A DNA stretch of 64,000 nt from Adineta ricciae (taxonomy: Eukaryota; Rotifera; Eurotatoria; Adinetida; Adinetidae): the NCBI GenBank assembly GCA_905250025.1, contig CAJNOJ010000109.1:186001-250000 (forward strand), given 5' to 3'. Numbering within the stretch: the stretch's first letter is position 1; the number at the start of each line of letters is the position of its first letter. A model generated the notes under the pieces. The model saw only the letters and a program-made list of their open reading frames with translations. It was not told the origin of the DNA and did no database searches. This document shows, piece after piece, positions 37,637 to 50,405 of this stretch. Position numbers and translations under genes: made by a program.

Positions 37637-39575
37637 TGAGATTTTGTACGATAGGTTTTTCTTTTAGTCTTTCATTTACCAGTGATATGAAGACAAATCA
37701 TATGGGTCATAAAAAGAGATATTCACAACGAAATATATACTTATATATTCCACTTAGATAAAATCCATCGAAGAAAATATTTTGTTTTTCTTTCGTTTTT
37801 TTTTCAATAGCCTTCGTTAAAGAATCGAATTTCTCTTGATATGAAAGACCTTCGTATAATAAATGTAATGATTACCTCAAGTTACAGATGGAGAAAGAAA
37901 GGGTAATGATTACGACTATTATATTCGCTGCGAATAGAAGTTTTTTTTCTCATACTTTCGAGTGTGTTAGTATTATGTTTTTTTTTTCTTCTTTGACAAA
38001 TATTGAGATGATTTCAATAGGGGGATATTTATTTAGTCGTTTCTCTCTATGACACCATATGTGATAAACTGACACATCGATTCTCCTTCAAATTCGATGC
38101 ATATGTGTTACTCGGGAAAGTCATGTGGAGACACATGAAACAGAACGTGAAATATTTATTTGCTTTGATCATGATCGTGCGTTCTGAAACTCGACAGGGT
38201 CTTAGGTCGAAACAGGAACAGTGCAAACGGTATCAATGGGTACATTTAAAACCTCGTGCATACCAAGTATATAAAGATTTGAGATCAAAATAGTCTAATG
38301 CGCGGAATCATCGATCATCCGTATTCATTATCATACGAAATGTTTGTTCGTCGTTTTCATTGTTTATCAATAACCACAAAAATTATTGATTGTTGTTAAC
38401 ATAATCAAGTTCATGTAGTTTTCTTCTCTGATTGAATAGAGAAAAACAACGTTGTGTGGATTACGGTTTCGTTTGATTGTATTAAATAATCCTATGTCGA
38501 GAAATTGAATCAACAATAATGGAGAAAATCTCCAGAAAAATCCAGTGAACCGTGACGTGACATAAAAATCATATTATTTAAATTTTTTTCTTTTCGTATT
38601 CGATCTTTCTCAAATAGAAGAGTCGTCTAGTTTTGGGAGCGCATGGATAAAGATAGAAATTGCCGTTGGGCTTCATATTAATAATCTTCGTCGAAGATGC
38701 GAAACAAAAAAAAAAGAGGGAGAGAGAGAGAACGGGAGGAAAAGACAATTGTTCAAGACACAAAGCAAAGAACAAGTCACATCTTACGATCAATTGTTCG
38801 AAAGTACGTACTCCACTTTTCCGTCGATGTCGCTGTAATCATAACTACAACTCATTCTCACATATTCAGATAGTTAAAGCAGAAGAAGAACGAGAGAAGA
38901 GGAAAAGACGAATAAAAATTGAGCTTGCGAAAGATAAAAACACAGTATAATTCTTCTTATATGTAAGACCATTAGTAAAGAAGGAAAGAAAACGAGGCTT
39001 GATGATCCGATCGTAAGTTTACATCGCTTCGTGAACGATCGAGATGGAACGCTCGTGCTCGCACAAGCAAGTAGAAAGACTAATAGAATATTTCTCCAGT
39101 TCTTCTTTTTTCTTTATCAGAGTAAGTATAGATGCATCTTCTTCTCTCTCTTTTTCTATGTATGGTGTATTAGCTCAAGGACTATGATGATGATAGAGAA
39201 ACAAGGGACTTCAAACGCGAACCGGGACTAGTCAGTGTGTTGTGTATGCTCAGCAGTCATAAATAATAAATCGAACAAAGAGAACAAGATAGGAGAGAGA
39301 GATGGAGAAAGTGATTATTGCGTGCCAACTTTTTTCCATACCAAGTTTCTATCAGAAAAATTAAACAACAATCGTTATCTTTCCTTGACAAAATACTTCA
39401 ATCTTGCATGGACTTGGATATGATCATCTTTGTTTATGTTTTAGATCAGCTTGTCTCTCACGATGGGATCGTGTTACATTTGACAACGTTCAACGATTGA
39501 CTTTGTTGGATTAGAATATCTATTAGTTAATCAATTTCGAAATGCCGTTCGCACTTGCGCATTGACAGCGCATGG
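37637..39575. other. Intergenic region, low complexity
   Basis: No supported gene. AT-rich with poly-T and AG-rich runs (about 38700-38745). Small frames on either strand lack domains. It probably holds the PTB gene 3' UTR on the left and the TARP-like promoter on the right. Confidence 0.5.
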
Positions 39576-40906
39576 ATGGGTAATTTTCATCATAAGACAC
39601 TCATGGTCTCTGCTTCGGTCAGTGCCTATACTGCACCTACACTTATGGCCATTTGTCTTCTTACGGACTATTGGATATACGGAAGACAAACACGATTAGC
39701 ATCGGCACCCATAACCAAAGCAGGTGATGTACGAATTTTGAATTTTACTTATCATCGGATTGGATTATGGCGCGAATGTTCCAGAGAGACAACAAGTAAA
39801 TCAAGTGTCAATCTTTCTGATCGATTATTATTTGAATAAAACATTTCTTTTCTTAGATGTTTCGTACACATGTGAAGTTGTAAGATATTCGAAAGCTGAG
39901 GCAAAGTTAGAAAAAGGTTTCAAAGCTGTTTCGTGTAAGTTCAAGTTTTATTAGTCGAAATTTCCTAAATGAATAGTTGAACTCTATTCTTAGATCGATC
40001 AGCACCAATCATGGCTTGTTTTACAGCTGCATCTAGTCTTTTATTGATTGCTATAGTTTTATTTTCACGTGGTCTTTGCAAACGGCGACGAAAAGCAGTT
40101 TTCTTTATCTCAGGACTCTTGTTTTCTATCTCAGGTAACGTCGAGTTTTTTGTCTTGAGTAAACTTCACCGATATTCTGATTTCTATTTCTCTTAGGTTT
40201 GCTCACAATGGTTGGTGTAACCTTATACGTTTCAGTCACAACGGAGGAAGAAGCTAAAATCGATCAAGATGTTCCGGTGATGCAATGTTTCTATGGATAT
40301 TCGTTTATTTGTGCTGTTTTATCGTTTGTTCTTCAAGAATTAACTGGCGTGTTAACTGTTTATTGGTTTATCTATCGTTTTCGTGCCCTTGTACGTAAAC
40401 AAGAGAAACTGCGTGAGCGTACTCGTCAACTCATGGGTAATTGTCTTTCCATGACAACTGCTTTACCATTAAATCTAGTTTCAATGGAAGCCAACCATAA
40501 TAAGAAATCGATAGCACATCGTCCGAACCAAAATCATTATCCTTCGCAGGTGGACGCAGTCAATTCTTATGGGCACAAACACCATGGAAGACGTCTTCCA
40601 TTTGATCGAGGTCCGCCGGTATTACCTCCGCAAAACGAGAATAATTCCTATCGTTCATTACCATCACGATCACCAACATTAATCTATGGAGATTATTGTC
40701 GAGTTTTAATCCGTGCGGAAGATATGGATCTGTTAGCGAAAATGGTTAAATCGAAATCTCAAGCACAATTATCGAGACCGACGACGCCAGCAGCAACAAT
40801 CACCAATGTCAAAGTATTACCAGCACCGACAACGCAGCGGCACATTGACGATCAGCCGACGAGGCGAAGCACTCGTAAAAGCTTCAAGAGGACTACATCT
40901 GTTTAA
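39576..40906 (+). CDS. TARP/CACNG-like tetraspan membrane protein
   Basis: Four exons (39576-39795, 39857-39934, 39994-40134, 40197-40906) join in phase to about 382 aa. TM1 spans ASVSAYTAPTLMAICLLTDYW. The first extracellular loop has the claudin-superfamily GLW...C...C signature (GLWRECSRE, then YTCEVV). TM2 begins ACFTAASSLLLIAIVLF, TM3 LLTMVGVTLYVSV, TM4 FICAVLSFVLQELTGVL. TDYW, GLWRxC and the TM4 context match stargazin/CACNG gamma subunits, which regulate AMPA receptors or calcium channels. The long cytosolic tail (about 170 aa) ends KRTTSV, a class I PDZ ligand like the TTPV end of neuronal TARPs. ATG 39576 was chosen because the ATG 4 bp upstream stops after three codons. Confidence 0.88.
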
Positions 40907-42921
40907 ATATTTTACACTTTTTGTCTCTGTCTCTCTCTCTTTCTTTCTTCGATGTCTTTGATCAGTTCAGATAGATAAATTCTCTTTTTTTCTCCTTTTT
41001 CTTCATCTGTTTACTATTAATTAAACGCGAGAACGTATTACTAATGCAAAGAATTCTCTCTTTCTCCTCTTTTTCTATTTGTTATCTTCATTTCGTGACT
41101 GATATTTCCATACTACTAACAAAGAAACAAAATATACTATGAACATGTGAGAGAGAGAGAGTTTTTATCAACTTGTTCATATGAGCTCTTAGTTCGTTCT
41201 CGTTTTTTCGTTCTTTTCCTTTTTGTATGTTTGATGATCATCATCAGATCTATTCAATGATTATCTTATGCCATTTCAAGGTCTTTTACATTATTAGTTC
41301 TTGATTGATTAGAATATAAGTGATAGAAAAACAATTGATCACTTCCGAAGTAATCATGTATGACAGAATATTTGAAGAATCTTTCTCTGAAGAATATATT
41401 TTGTAATCCATGTGAAATAACAGCAAGTCTTATCAAAATTCAATTCGATCATTGATCTATTTAACTATCGGTCTTAATCTTTACAGTGTTATTATCCTAC
41501 TCTATAAATTTGTTGATCATGTAGTGAGCAGGAATAGTTCACTAGTGTCAATAGACCGCTTTGCTTCCTTATCTTAGACATTATTTGCTCAGGTAAATAC
41601 AAGGAACTGATTTTTGTGCATAAAGTTCCTCTGACAGATTCTAAGTTACTCACGTATGAACACAAAGAGAGGAAACAACTGAACAGTTGCGTTTATATGA
41701 AATGCAAATATAGAATGTAAAAAGATACAGTTAAATGAATTCATCAGTCGATCCCAAATAGACGCGTGGTTGACAGACTATACTTGTTGGTTATTTTTAT
41801 TCAAAAAAACCTACTGGTATTGTATGCAATATAACAAGTATCTGATCAAAGGAAAAGAACGAATCAAAAGCAAAATGAAATACAACTTGATCGATTTACC
41901 TTAATATTGAAATGTGCTGCTGTTGGTACACATTTCTTGGAATGCATTCATTACATTGAAACCAACAATTGTTTATTATTTTATGTGTAACTTTTTCATC
42001 AAGTATCACTCATTTGAGAGGTCCATAAATCCTTGCAGAAAAAAGCCTTTTCCTCTAACCCAGAGAACAATTTCTTAATTTCCCAATCTCCTTTGTTTCC
42101 AATCGTCATGTTCCTACGTCTTTAAAGAGTAAAATTTGATCATTTCCATCCTGTCGTTGTTTTCTGGCCTGTATCTTCTGACTTTTCATAAACAAATTTA
42201 TAATGTTAGTTCCGAACAACTTCATCGAAATAATTAGTTCAACATCATCCTACGAGAATATTTCGCTAAAGGTCGTTCTATTCCTTGAAGAGAACAAAAC
42301 CTCTTCCAACCCAATTTACATAGTCTTCAAGAGATAGTTAATTGCTGATCACTCCATCTGCCGAAAATCGACGATCTTTCTTTCGACGACAATAATTCGT
42401 ATCCTTTGAGAAAAAAAACGGAGCGATTAAGCCTTTATAAATTCAAATGTTACCAAATGAAACAAACGTGCTGTCGTAAAAATTTCTCTTAACCGTGTGT
42501 TTATGACTTCAACTTTTCTCTATTTTTCTCATATACGTATAAACTTGAGTAAACACTTCAGAAAAGCAGTCTGTTATTGTTCTATAGTAATCACTCGAAC
42601 AAGTTCGCAATCTATTGCACTCGTGTTTTTTTATATTCGTTTGCGCTTATTTTTAACCGAGTTACTGTCTTTCTATCACAGGAAATCTCCTTTGGCAGAA
42701 GTCGATTTTCTAGTATATTGAAACATTAGTGTGTCCTTTTAGATCGTTCGTTCTGTTCTTTGAGGAAAGATGTTGTTCTGTAAAATAATCATTACGAAAA
42801 GAAGTTGGAGGCGATAGACGAGATGTGAACAAGAAAAATTTCAGACCGAAAGAACTTTACTGTGGCTTCTGTGTATGTTTTTCTATGTTTTTTAGACAAT
42901 TTATTTGCTGTGCGTACAAGA
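40907..42921. other. Intergenic/upstream region of the LIM gene
   Basis: About 2 kb of AT-rich DNA with CT- and AG-rich runs near 40930 and 41150. Nothing coding is supported. A splice acceptor (tgttttttag, about 42896) precedes the first LIM-gene ATG, so a leader exon or spliced-leader site is likely. Confidence 0.5.
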
Positions 42922-45900
42922 ATGGCGTATGCTGGAACAAGTTCAACATATCAAACGATCAATTCTGATCAGACGAAGCGAAGTTTGCAATCGGAAGAAC
43001 ATCTTTATGAACAACCGTATTATGCAAACGAACGATCAGTTTCCAGACAAAACATCATTGGAGATTATCGACGATCAAACGAGGTTTGTAACATTTTGTT
43101 ATCAGTAAAAGTATCTGTCTTGTACGAAAGCCATTGAAAAGTTCAGATCGAAACTAATCTTCCAATTATTTCTTTTTCCAATCAAACCACATTTTATTGA
43201 CATAACGAAGCTATTTTATGACTTTAACCAGTAAAAAATGTCTCTTTCTCAATTCACTCGAAACTACAGTCGTATAAATTACGAAAGAAGAAATAGGACA
43301 AAACTAATGTATCATATACGACAGAGATTTCGATCTGATCTCAATCGCAAAATGTAGTGTCTGTGCATGTTTTTTGATATCTTGTCTTAACATTTGACAC
43401 TCAGACAACATCATCGCGTAAATAAGTTATTCATAATTCAAACATGTCGATCGGCTACTGATCATCATGAAGATATTCGATATCATCTCTGATTAACATT
43501 GTATTGTTCATTTCTTTGTTTGAAATATCTTCTCAGTAATAACAATGTTACTTTCTGCGAAACAGTTACAGTCCGAAGTAAAGACACAGACGAAGATTTG
43601 TTATCATTATGTTATTTCTTGTCTTTTTATGTTTTTATGTCTCTAAATACCTGAGAAAAAGGACGTGTTGTAATCATTATCATCGTATCATTGCAATGAG
43701 GAGAAGAAATGTTAAGTGACCCCGAGTGACTAAATATCTAAATTTATGTGTAAACGTCAGTATGTGGTAAATCGAAAACAGAAAAGAAAGAACATTGGTG
43801 AACACATTGAAGAGAATTTTCATCTTATCAAATAAGACATGGGTGTATGAGAACGAAAAAGAAAACGGAGATGTAATATCGTGGCAAAGATTTGGCGTGT
43901 CTCTTTTTCTTGCATTCATTGCGCTCCTACTCGCTTCTTTTCTCTTCTTTTTCTCTCAGTTAGCCTCAAGATGCTTGTATGTCCTATTTGTATGCGAGCC
44001 AAGCATAGTTGTTCTCTTTGTCTCTACCTTATCATATTTTGTCGACACGTCGCCTGCTCAGTTTCTCTCTCGTTCTATTCTTACAGTTACTAGTAGCTCC
44101 TCTCGTACGCTTACTCGTCCGATAGCACTTTGAAAAAAAAGGACAAAAGCAAAGGAAAGAAGATAAACTCAAATAGACAGAAAAAAGAACGAGACATCGC
44201 TCTACATTCTCTTCGTTCTCTCATACATTCTAACGAAGAAGTAAAGATAGAGTCAACGTGTGTATGCGTATATGTCACTGTGAGTTAGCGATTCATACAA
44301 TGCGATTGTTATCCTGATCATTACTCTTATCATCAGAATAATTAGTTTTCATATACTATTGTATTGACTTCAAAAGCACGTTCAGCGAAAATCATGGAAG
44401 ACGAACAAGATCAAGTGAGTATTTTCTCTTCTAATAAAAACAAAGTCTCGTTTCTACAAAGAACAACAACTACTAATCAACGAATCTCTCCTGCAACATT
44501 TCCCAACAGTCTGTGTATATCTTACAATAGGACCTACATGACATATTTCTTCCAGATGACAGCTAAATAAAGATATTTATCGATGATAGACATGGAGAAT
44601 AGATAGTCATTTGCAGACAAGGCTTGATTCCGATCAACAAAACGACGTAACTCATCTATCTTGATTAACGCTTCGTTTCTCCTTAAGGTTCCTTATAATA
44701 ACATCGAAGGCGAATATCTTCGCACATCAAATTCGAATACAAAACTGAGCAATGGGCATTCACCGAACCAATACTCGTCGTTTGGTGCCAATCCGGAACA
44801 ATTTACTTGTCATCATTGTAGCCGAAATTTAGCCGGTTCACGATATATCCTCAAAGATGAACATCCTTATTGTATTAACTGTTATGAAGAGCAATTCGCC
44901 AACACATGCGAAGAATGTCGACGAAAAATTGGAACGGAATCCAAAGTGAGTTAAGGCCGAAATAGCAAAAGATTAATTTGATTTTCTTTCCATTTAGGAT
45001 CTTTCGTACAAAGATCGACATTGGCATGAAAAATGTTTCTTCTGTTCGATGTGTAAGACACCTCTCGTGGATAAACCGTTTGGTTGTAAAAACGAGCAAC
45101 TCTACTGTGGCGAATGTTACAATCAACAGTTTGCATCAAGATGCAACAAGTGTAATCAAATATTCAAACCAGGTGAGAGAAAAACAACACTTGTTTTAAA
45201 TTCAACGCAAAGTGAATTTTCGTAGGAACAAAGAAATTGGAATATCATGGTGAACAATATCACGAACATTGTTTCACATGTTATGCCTGTTCTCAACCAA
45301 TTGGAGTTAAAAGTTTCATCCCGAAAGATCAAAAAAGCTATTGCGTTCCATGCTACGAAGATCATTTTGCAACGAAATGCACACGTTGTCTTAAGGTAAT
45401 ATCTTGATACACAAGATAATACTTCTTTTGTATTTACTCTTGATAAAACCTGTGGTTTTCTTCCCACAACATAGGTGATCGCTCAAGGTGGTGTAACGTA
45501 TAAAAATCAACCATGGTATGTTACTTAATCTCGTCGTTATCTTACCTTGAGATCTTTTCCTTCAGGCATCGCGAATGTTTTACATGTACAAATTGTAAAC
45601 AATCCTTAGCTGGCCAACGATTTACATCTCGAGACGAACAACCTTATTGTTCTGAATGTTTTGCTCGTCTTTTTGCCAAGAAATGCTATGCATGCAGCAA
45701 ACCAATTACAGGTAGGACGACGACAACAAACTCGACATTCCCAAGCGCATTGTTTTCATTGACTAGGGGTGGGCGGTACGCGTTATATATCATTCGAAGA
45801 TCGTCATTGGCATAATGATTGTTTTGTATGTCAACATTGCCGAAGTTCGTTAGTTGGACGAGGCTTTCTCACCGAAGAATCCAATATTCTTTGTCCGGAC

Positions 45901-45993
45901 TGCGGTAAACGTGATCAATATTATCCAACGGAAAACACAGGTTATAATAGTGGACATCGAAGTATTGTGAATGATTACCAGAAAAGCAATTAG
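42922..45993 (+). CDS. FHL: Four-and-a-half LIM domain protein (FHL/Limpet type)
   Basis: The first coding exon (42922-43083: MAYAGTSSTYQTINSDQTKR...) is followed by a 1.6-kb intron, then six exons from 44689. A half LIM finger (FTCHHCSRNLAG...YCINC) precedes four full LIM domains. They start at TCEECRRKIGTESK, SRCNKCNQIFKPG, TKCTRCLKVIAQGG and KKCYACSKPITG. Each has the Cys/His zinc pattern (WHEKCF, YHEHCF, WHRECF, WHNDCF). The half-plus-four arrangement defines FHL proteins, scaffolds at muscle sarcomeres, adhesions and in transcription; arthropod Limpet is the invertebrate counterpart. All zinc ligands I checked are present. A second ATG exon in the long intron splices in the same phase. 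Confidence 0.93.
44394..44414 (+). other. Candidate alternative first coding exon of the LIM gene
   Basis: Seven codons, MEDEQDQ, end at a good donor (CAA|GTGAGT) in phase 0, the same phase as the upstream first exon (AACGAG|GTTTGT). Either can join the exon at 44689 (VPYNNIEGEYL). ttcag lies 10 bp before this ATG. This suggests a short isoform lacking the upstream 54 residues. Confidence 0.5.
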
Positions 45994-46567
45994 AACAAAG
46001 AAATTCGTTTCCCCTCTTTCTCTCATCTTTTTTTAAAATTCAATATGCATCTTGTGATGAAAAACAAACAAATATGAACGAAGATTATCTTTTCGAATGA
46101 CAATTAAACTATTCAGTTCAATTTGCTTCTTGTTCTCTTTTCCTCTCTTCATTTGTTCCGCTGAAGCAAAACGAAAAAGATGTTTTCAATTATCATTCGC
46201 TTCCATTTTGTCTTTTTCTGCTGTTTTCAATTTCTTTTCCCCTTTCGTGCTGTTTCTTTCTCTCTCTCATTTTTCTTTTCTGATAATGAATAGACAGAAC
46301 AAATTTCAATCCGAATATGTTTTTATCTTGTGTAACATACTTTCCCCCCGCACAATTATCGCACATGCCATATTGACTTCAACAATCATTTATCATCTGT
46401 CAAATTGTTTTAGAGAAGGAGATATTCCATTTACTTCGTTGACTTGGCCCGTAAAGAAAGAAAAGAGAAAATTTTTTTCTGCTGAATCAGCAAATAAAAT
46501 GAATCATAAAAAATAACAAGAGAAATGTTCCTGGATTGAAGAATACATTGAGTTTCGACTGAACTGA
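45994..46567. other. Convergent 3' intergenic region
   Basis: Lies between the LIM gene stop (+) and the PSMD4 stop (-). T-rich and probably 3' UTR of both. A 139-codon plus-strand frame at 46097-46516 is low-complexity Phe/Ser and not credible. Confidence 0.5.
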
Positions 46568-48138
46568 TTATTTGCCATCTTTGGGCTTTGATTTGTCTTT
46601 GTCATTATCAGAATCTTTTTGTTGCTGTTGAACTTGTTCAAGTGCGGCGCGCACAGCTTCGCTGTCGACATCAACACCTGGCAAATCTCGAAGAACATCA
46701 CGTAGAAATTGCGGATCGTTAAGAGAAGCTGCGAAAGTATCTGTGGATTGTTTGTCTTCATTCGTCTAGTGAAAAAGAAAAACTGATGAGAATGCTCGAG
46801 CCATCCATCAAATTTACCTTAGATGTATTCGAATGAGCAGAAGCTTCCTCTTTCATCTCAACATCATCTGTTGCTAAAAATCACGAAAACATGCAATTTC
46901 TCAGAAGATGAAAAAAGATCTTTGATCACATACAAGCACTTTCTGCTTGAGACATTGACATTTGGATAGCCAATGCGATCTGCTCGTCTTCTGTCAGACG
47001 AGTAACGTCCATTTCGTTGTTATTTGCTTCTGAAATGAATTTCATAATTTGATGATTGAAAATTGTCGGGTTAACACTACCTGGAACTGCCGCATTTGCT
47101 TGATTTGTTTCGTTAGTCGGACCGCGACTTACTTCAGCTTCTTGCGTACGTCGTTGTTCTTCCATAGAAATTCGAAGCGCCTACAAAAACGATTTCGTCT
47201 CGAACTAAATTTCGATCATTTCAAATACAAACCATCGCTAGTTCAGGATCATCTTCGGGATTAATTCCGAAGGCGAAAGCGCTTGCAGAATATCCGTTCG
47301 GTAGTCCTGATCCATCTTCACTCTGAATAATTGGTGTATTAATCAACGTATCTGGTAAATTCGCTCCGGACGGTACGCATATCAGATGCGAACTAAATCC
47401 AACAATGTAAACTATTGTATTCTTTTACTATCTTCCCTTTACTTTGTGTTCTCTTTGCCATTTATGACTGTGATAAATTCTTCGAACTTTTCTCGAGAAG
47501 ACTAAAACAATAACAGATGGAAAATCTCGATGTTTAAGTTCACCGTTTACCTCTTCGCCGAAGATCACGATATCGATTGAAACTTTTTCTTTTCTCAATC
47601 GTTTGGCTAATTTAGTAAATTCATTTGCGTCAACATCGAGTGGACTACCAACAAATGCCACAATACGGGGTCGGTGATTTTTACCCTGACGGTGTTTTAA
47701 TGCTAACTAAATGAGATCTTACGTATATGAAGAACGTTTTCCTTTGGATAACTTACATTTGCTACTTTAATTCCTTTACAAAAGTCAAGTTTTCCTTCGA
47801 TTGGTAATAAATGTAATTTCGAAAACACTTTTCCAACATCACTCGTCAATTGTGTGACAACTCGTCCGCTAGAATTCCGAGAAAAATAATCATGATTTAT
47901 CCTTTTTCCTAATCTTACTCAGATAGTGTAAGTAATCCGACATTATTCTCCGGATTTGATCTTGTTTTTGCATGGAATATCAGTGAAACGGCATCTTGCT
48001 GAGCTTGCATTCTCGTCGGGATGAAATCGCCATCGCGCATAAAATCACTATTGTCAACACTAAAATTCTTTTGAATTAGAACCAATTACGTGCTTTCAAA
48101 AACTCATCCTACCAGATAATTGTACTTTCAAGCGGCAT
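46568..48138 (-). CDS. PSMD4: 26S proteasome ubiquitin receptor PSMD4/Rpn10
   Basis: The ATG at 48138 opens [20 protein letters not shown] of the VWA domain. Then [68 protein letters not shown] and SHLICVPSG follow across short introns. Two ubiquitin-interacting motifs come next: [15 protein letters not shown] (about 47180-47260) and [18 protein letters not shown] (about 46930-47000). The C-terminus has [22 protein letters not shown] and a Lys/Asp-rich tail. Rpn10 sits in the 19S regulatory particle and captures polyubiquitinated substrates. Length and domain order are as in animal PSMD4. A tttcag about 20 bp upstream of the ATG resembles a leader splice acceptor. Confidence 0.96.
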
Positions 48139-48497
48139 AGTTCAAAATGACGTCGATCTGAAATAAAAACGAAGTATTGAGTATGTTATCCTATTCGTTT
48201 TTTCTCCGATCATCACTTATTGTTCAACAGTATATTTGTTTTTACACTAAAGACAAGAATATGAGAGAAATTTATAAAAAAAAAACGAAGGAAAGTTGTA
48301 GAGAGATAGCGAAAGAGACACTGTTCTGTACATGAGCAACGCACCGGGCGTTGTAGAGAGAGAAATAGACAGAAGAAGAAATATGTACGGGCCAGCCAAC
48401 GAGTACATATACATGGAATGAAAATGTTTACAGACACTGATCAAATAGCACCAGATCTATATTCGAGAATCAACGCAAAACACACGTGTACACCCGA
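48139..48497. other. Short intergenic region
   Basis: Upstream of PSMD4 and downstream of cytohesin, both on the minus strand. Two overlapping minus-strand frames (48213-48444) are low complexity and not credible. No other signal was seen. Confidence 0.45.
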
Positions 48498-50405
48498 CTA
48501 TGAAAGTCTTTGTTTTGGTAATTGATTTTGACTTGCAATACGTAATGCACGGATCCAATCTTTCCGATCGTCTTCCGATAATGCCGACATGCGATACACT
48601 GTATGATGACCTAGAAAATTGACAAGTTCAAGTATTCACTCTGTTAAAAGACTCGGAAAACAAACCATCAATCCATTTGCCGATTTCGCCGGGGGCTGGT
48701 TTACTTGCTTTAACCTTATCGCCTGTTAATGGGAAGAGTTCGAAACAAAATTGTTTTGTCCGATCATCGTCGATTTCACGAATACCAACATCGACGAGTG
48801 GAATCACTCCGCGAGGACTATCAACTTCCTGAAAACAAATATCTCATCAAACATGTTCGTCTTCACGCTTTCGAACTCCATACTAAGTTTGATTCGAAAT
48901 AGAATAGACAACCATCCGTGATGACAAACCATCGTCGTTTCCAGTTTTTCACACGACCACCTAAAAATAATTTCATTCGATAACCATCCAGACACATGTT
49001 CTCGAAAATCGAACTAGCTGTTCTGTTCACTAATGTCACAATAACGAACAAAGATATTCATCAAAGTCATTCGTGTCGACACGAATTAGATTATCAAAAC
49101 GATCTCTGTCAGTAGAGAATTGAACACGCGAATAGTAGTCTCTTTACCTTGTTTCCACAACCATCCTTCTTTTAATACTGTTGAATCACTACCAAAAACA
49201 GGCATAGTAGAGTTGACGTCTTCATCGGGAAATTTCAGTTCATTATTTTTTATATTATCATAAATATTCTAAAAAATCGATCGAAATATTTCAATTCGAA
49301 CTCTCCGGTGCACTTACTTTGACTATAGTTTGATCAGGCATTTGATTTCGTGCAACAGTTTCATTCAGACTATTGACAAACTTCTCATAAGTCAATGGTC
49401 CACCGCCCAAACGAGCACTTTTATTATGTAATGACGTATTTAACATAATAATTGCGAATGAGACGATATAGCATACTTCTAAAATAGACAAACCAACTGA
49501 TTGGCAACACGAAATTCACTTCAAATTGATTTGTTTACCAGCAGATGCATAAATATGTGGATTACATTCATAATAACGTTGAGCGAACGCTTCCATAATT
49601 CGATCAATTTTCTGGGCTTCACCCGGAAGAATGAATGTGAATAAATATCGTCTACACAACGAATTCGAATTTTCGTTTCCTCATCCAACGCACACAAAAG
49701 CAACAAACCTCAATGCATCAACAATATCCATCGAAAAGAAATCGTGCATATGTGCGAAATGTTTCAGAACTTCAATATGAAAATCATCTCTAAAAAAAGG
49801 GCAAAAAATTCAATCGAAAACCTTCTACAACATTTGTTTTACTTCTCTCCGAGATAATCTCCAATCGCACGTTTGCTTAGCCCAGTTTCGTTAAACAGAA
49901 AAGCAGCTGTATGTTCTGATGTGTTTTGTAATAGACCATTTTCGATTAACCAACGAATACCCTACGCGATAATAAACGTAAGATAACCCTTGATCGAGTT
50001 CGGGTTGATTTTACTTCTTTTGGATTATCATTGAAATGCTTTTTCCCCGCCGACCACTGTTTCACATTGGAATGACGACGACTAAAACGAAGAGCGATAT
50101 TATGCTTGAATGATTAAGATTGATTTTCTTCCTACTCATCATTACTATGTGATTGGATCATAGACATTTCGATTTCACATTGAGCAATTTTCTCTCGAAT
50201 TTCCTGAAGACAAAAGTACAAAATAAAGCCAGACGATTTCGATAAAATTTACTTGAATTTCCTTTTTCAATTGTTCTTTACGTCGCCGAATAACATCCAT
50301 AGGAATATGAGAGTCAACAACGGTTCCGTTGCCTTCAAAAGAAATGCATTTGAAAATTTATTTTCTTTATTTTTCTCTTGACTCACCGAAACCGTTGAGT
50401 GTCAT
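48498..50405 (-). CDS. CYTH: Cytohesin-type ARF guanine-nucleotide exchange factor
   Basis: About ten exons. An N-terminal coiled coil ([26 protein letters not shown]) leads into the Sec7 domain: [53 protein letters not shown]. The catalytic-Glu loop reads [20 protein letters not shown], followed by [20 protein letters not shown] domain follows: [46 protein letters not shown] and [13 protein letters not shown]. The protein ends QLPKQRLS. Coiled coil, Sec7 and PH in this order define cytohesin/Steppke, which activates ARF1/ARF6 at phosphoinositide-rich membranes. The catalytic Glu in PGEAQ and the basic lipid-binding patch KNWKRRWF are intact. No C-terminal polybasic tract is obvious. Confidence 0.95.

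Noticed and set aside
46097-46516. 139-codon plus-strand frame downstream of the LIM gene
   Set aside because: Low-complexity Phe/Ser/Leu translation of a T-rich 3' region between convergent genes.
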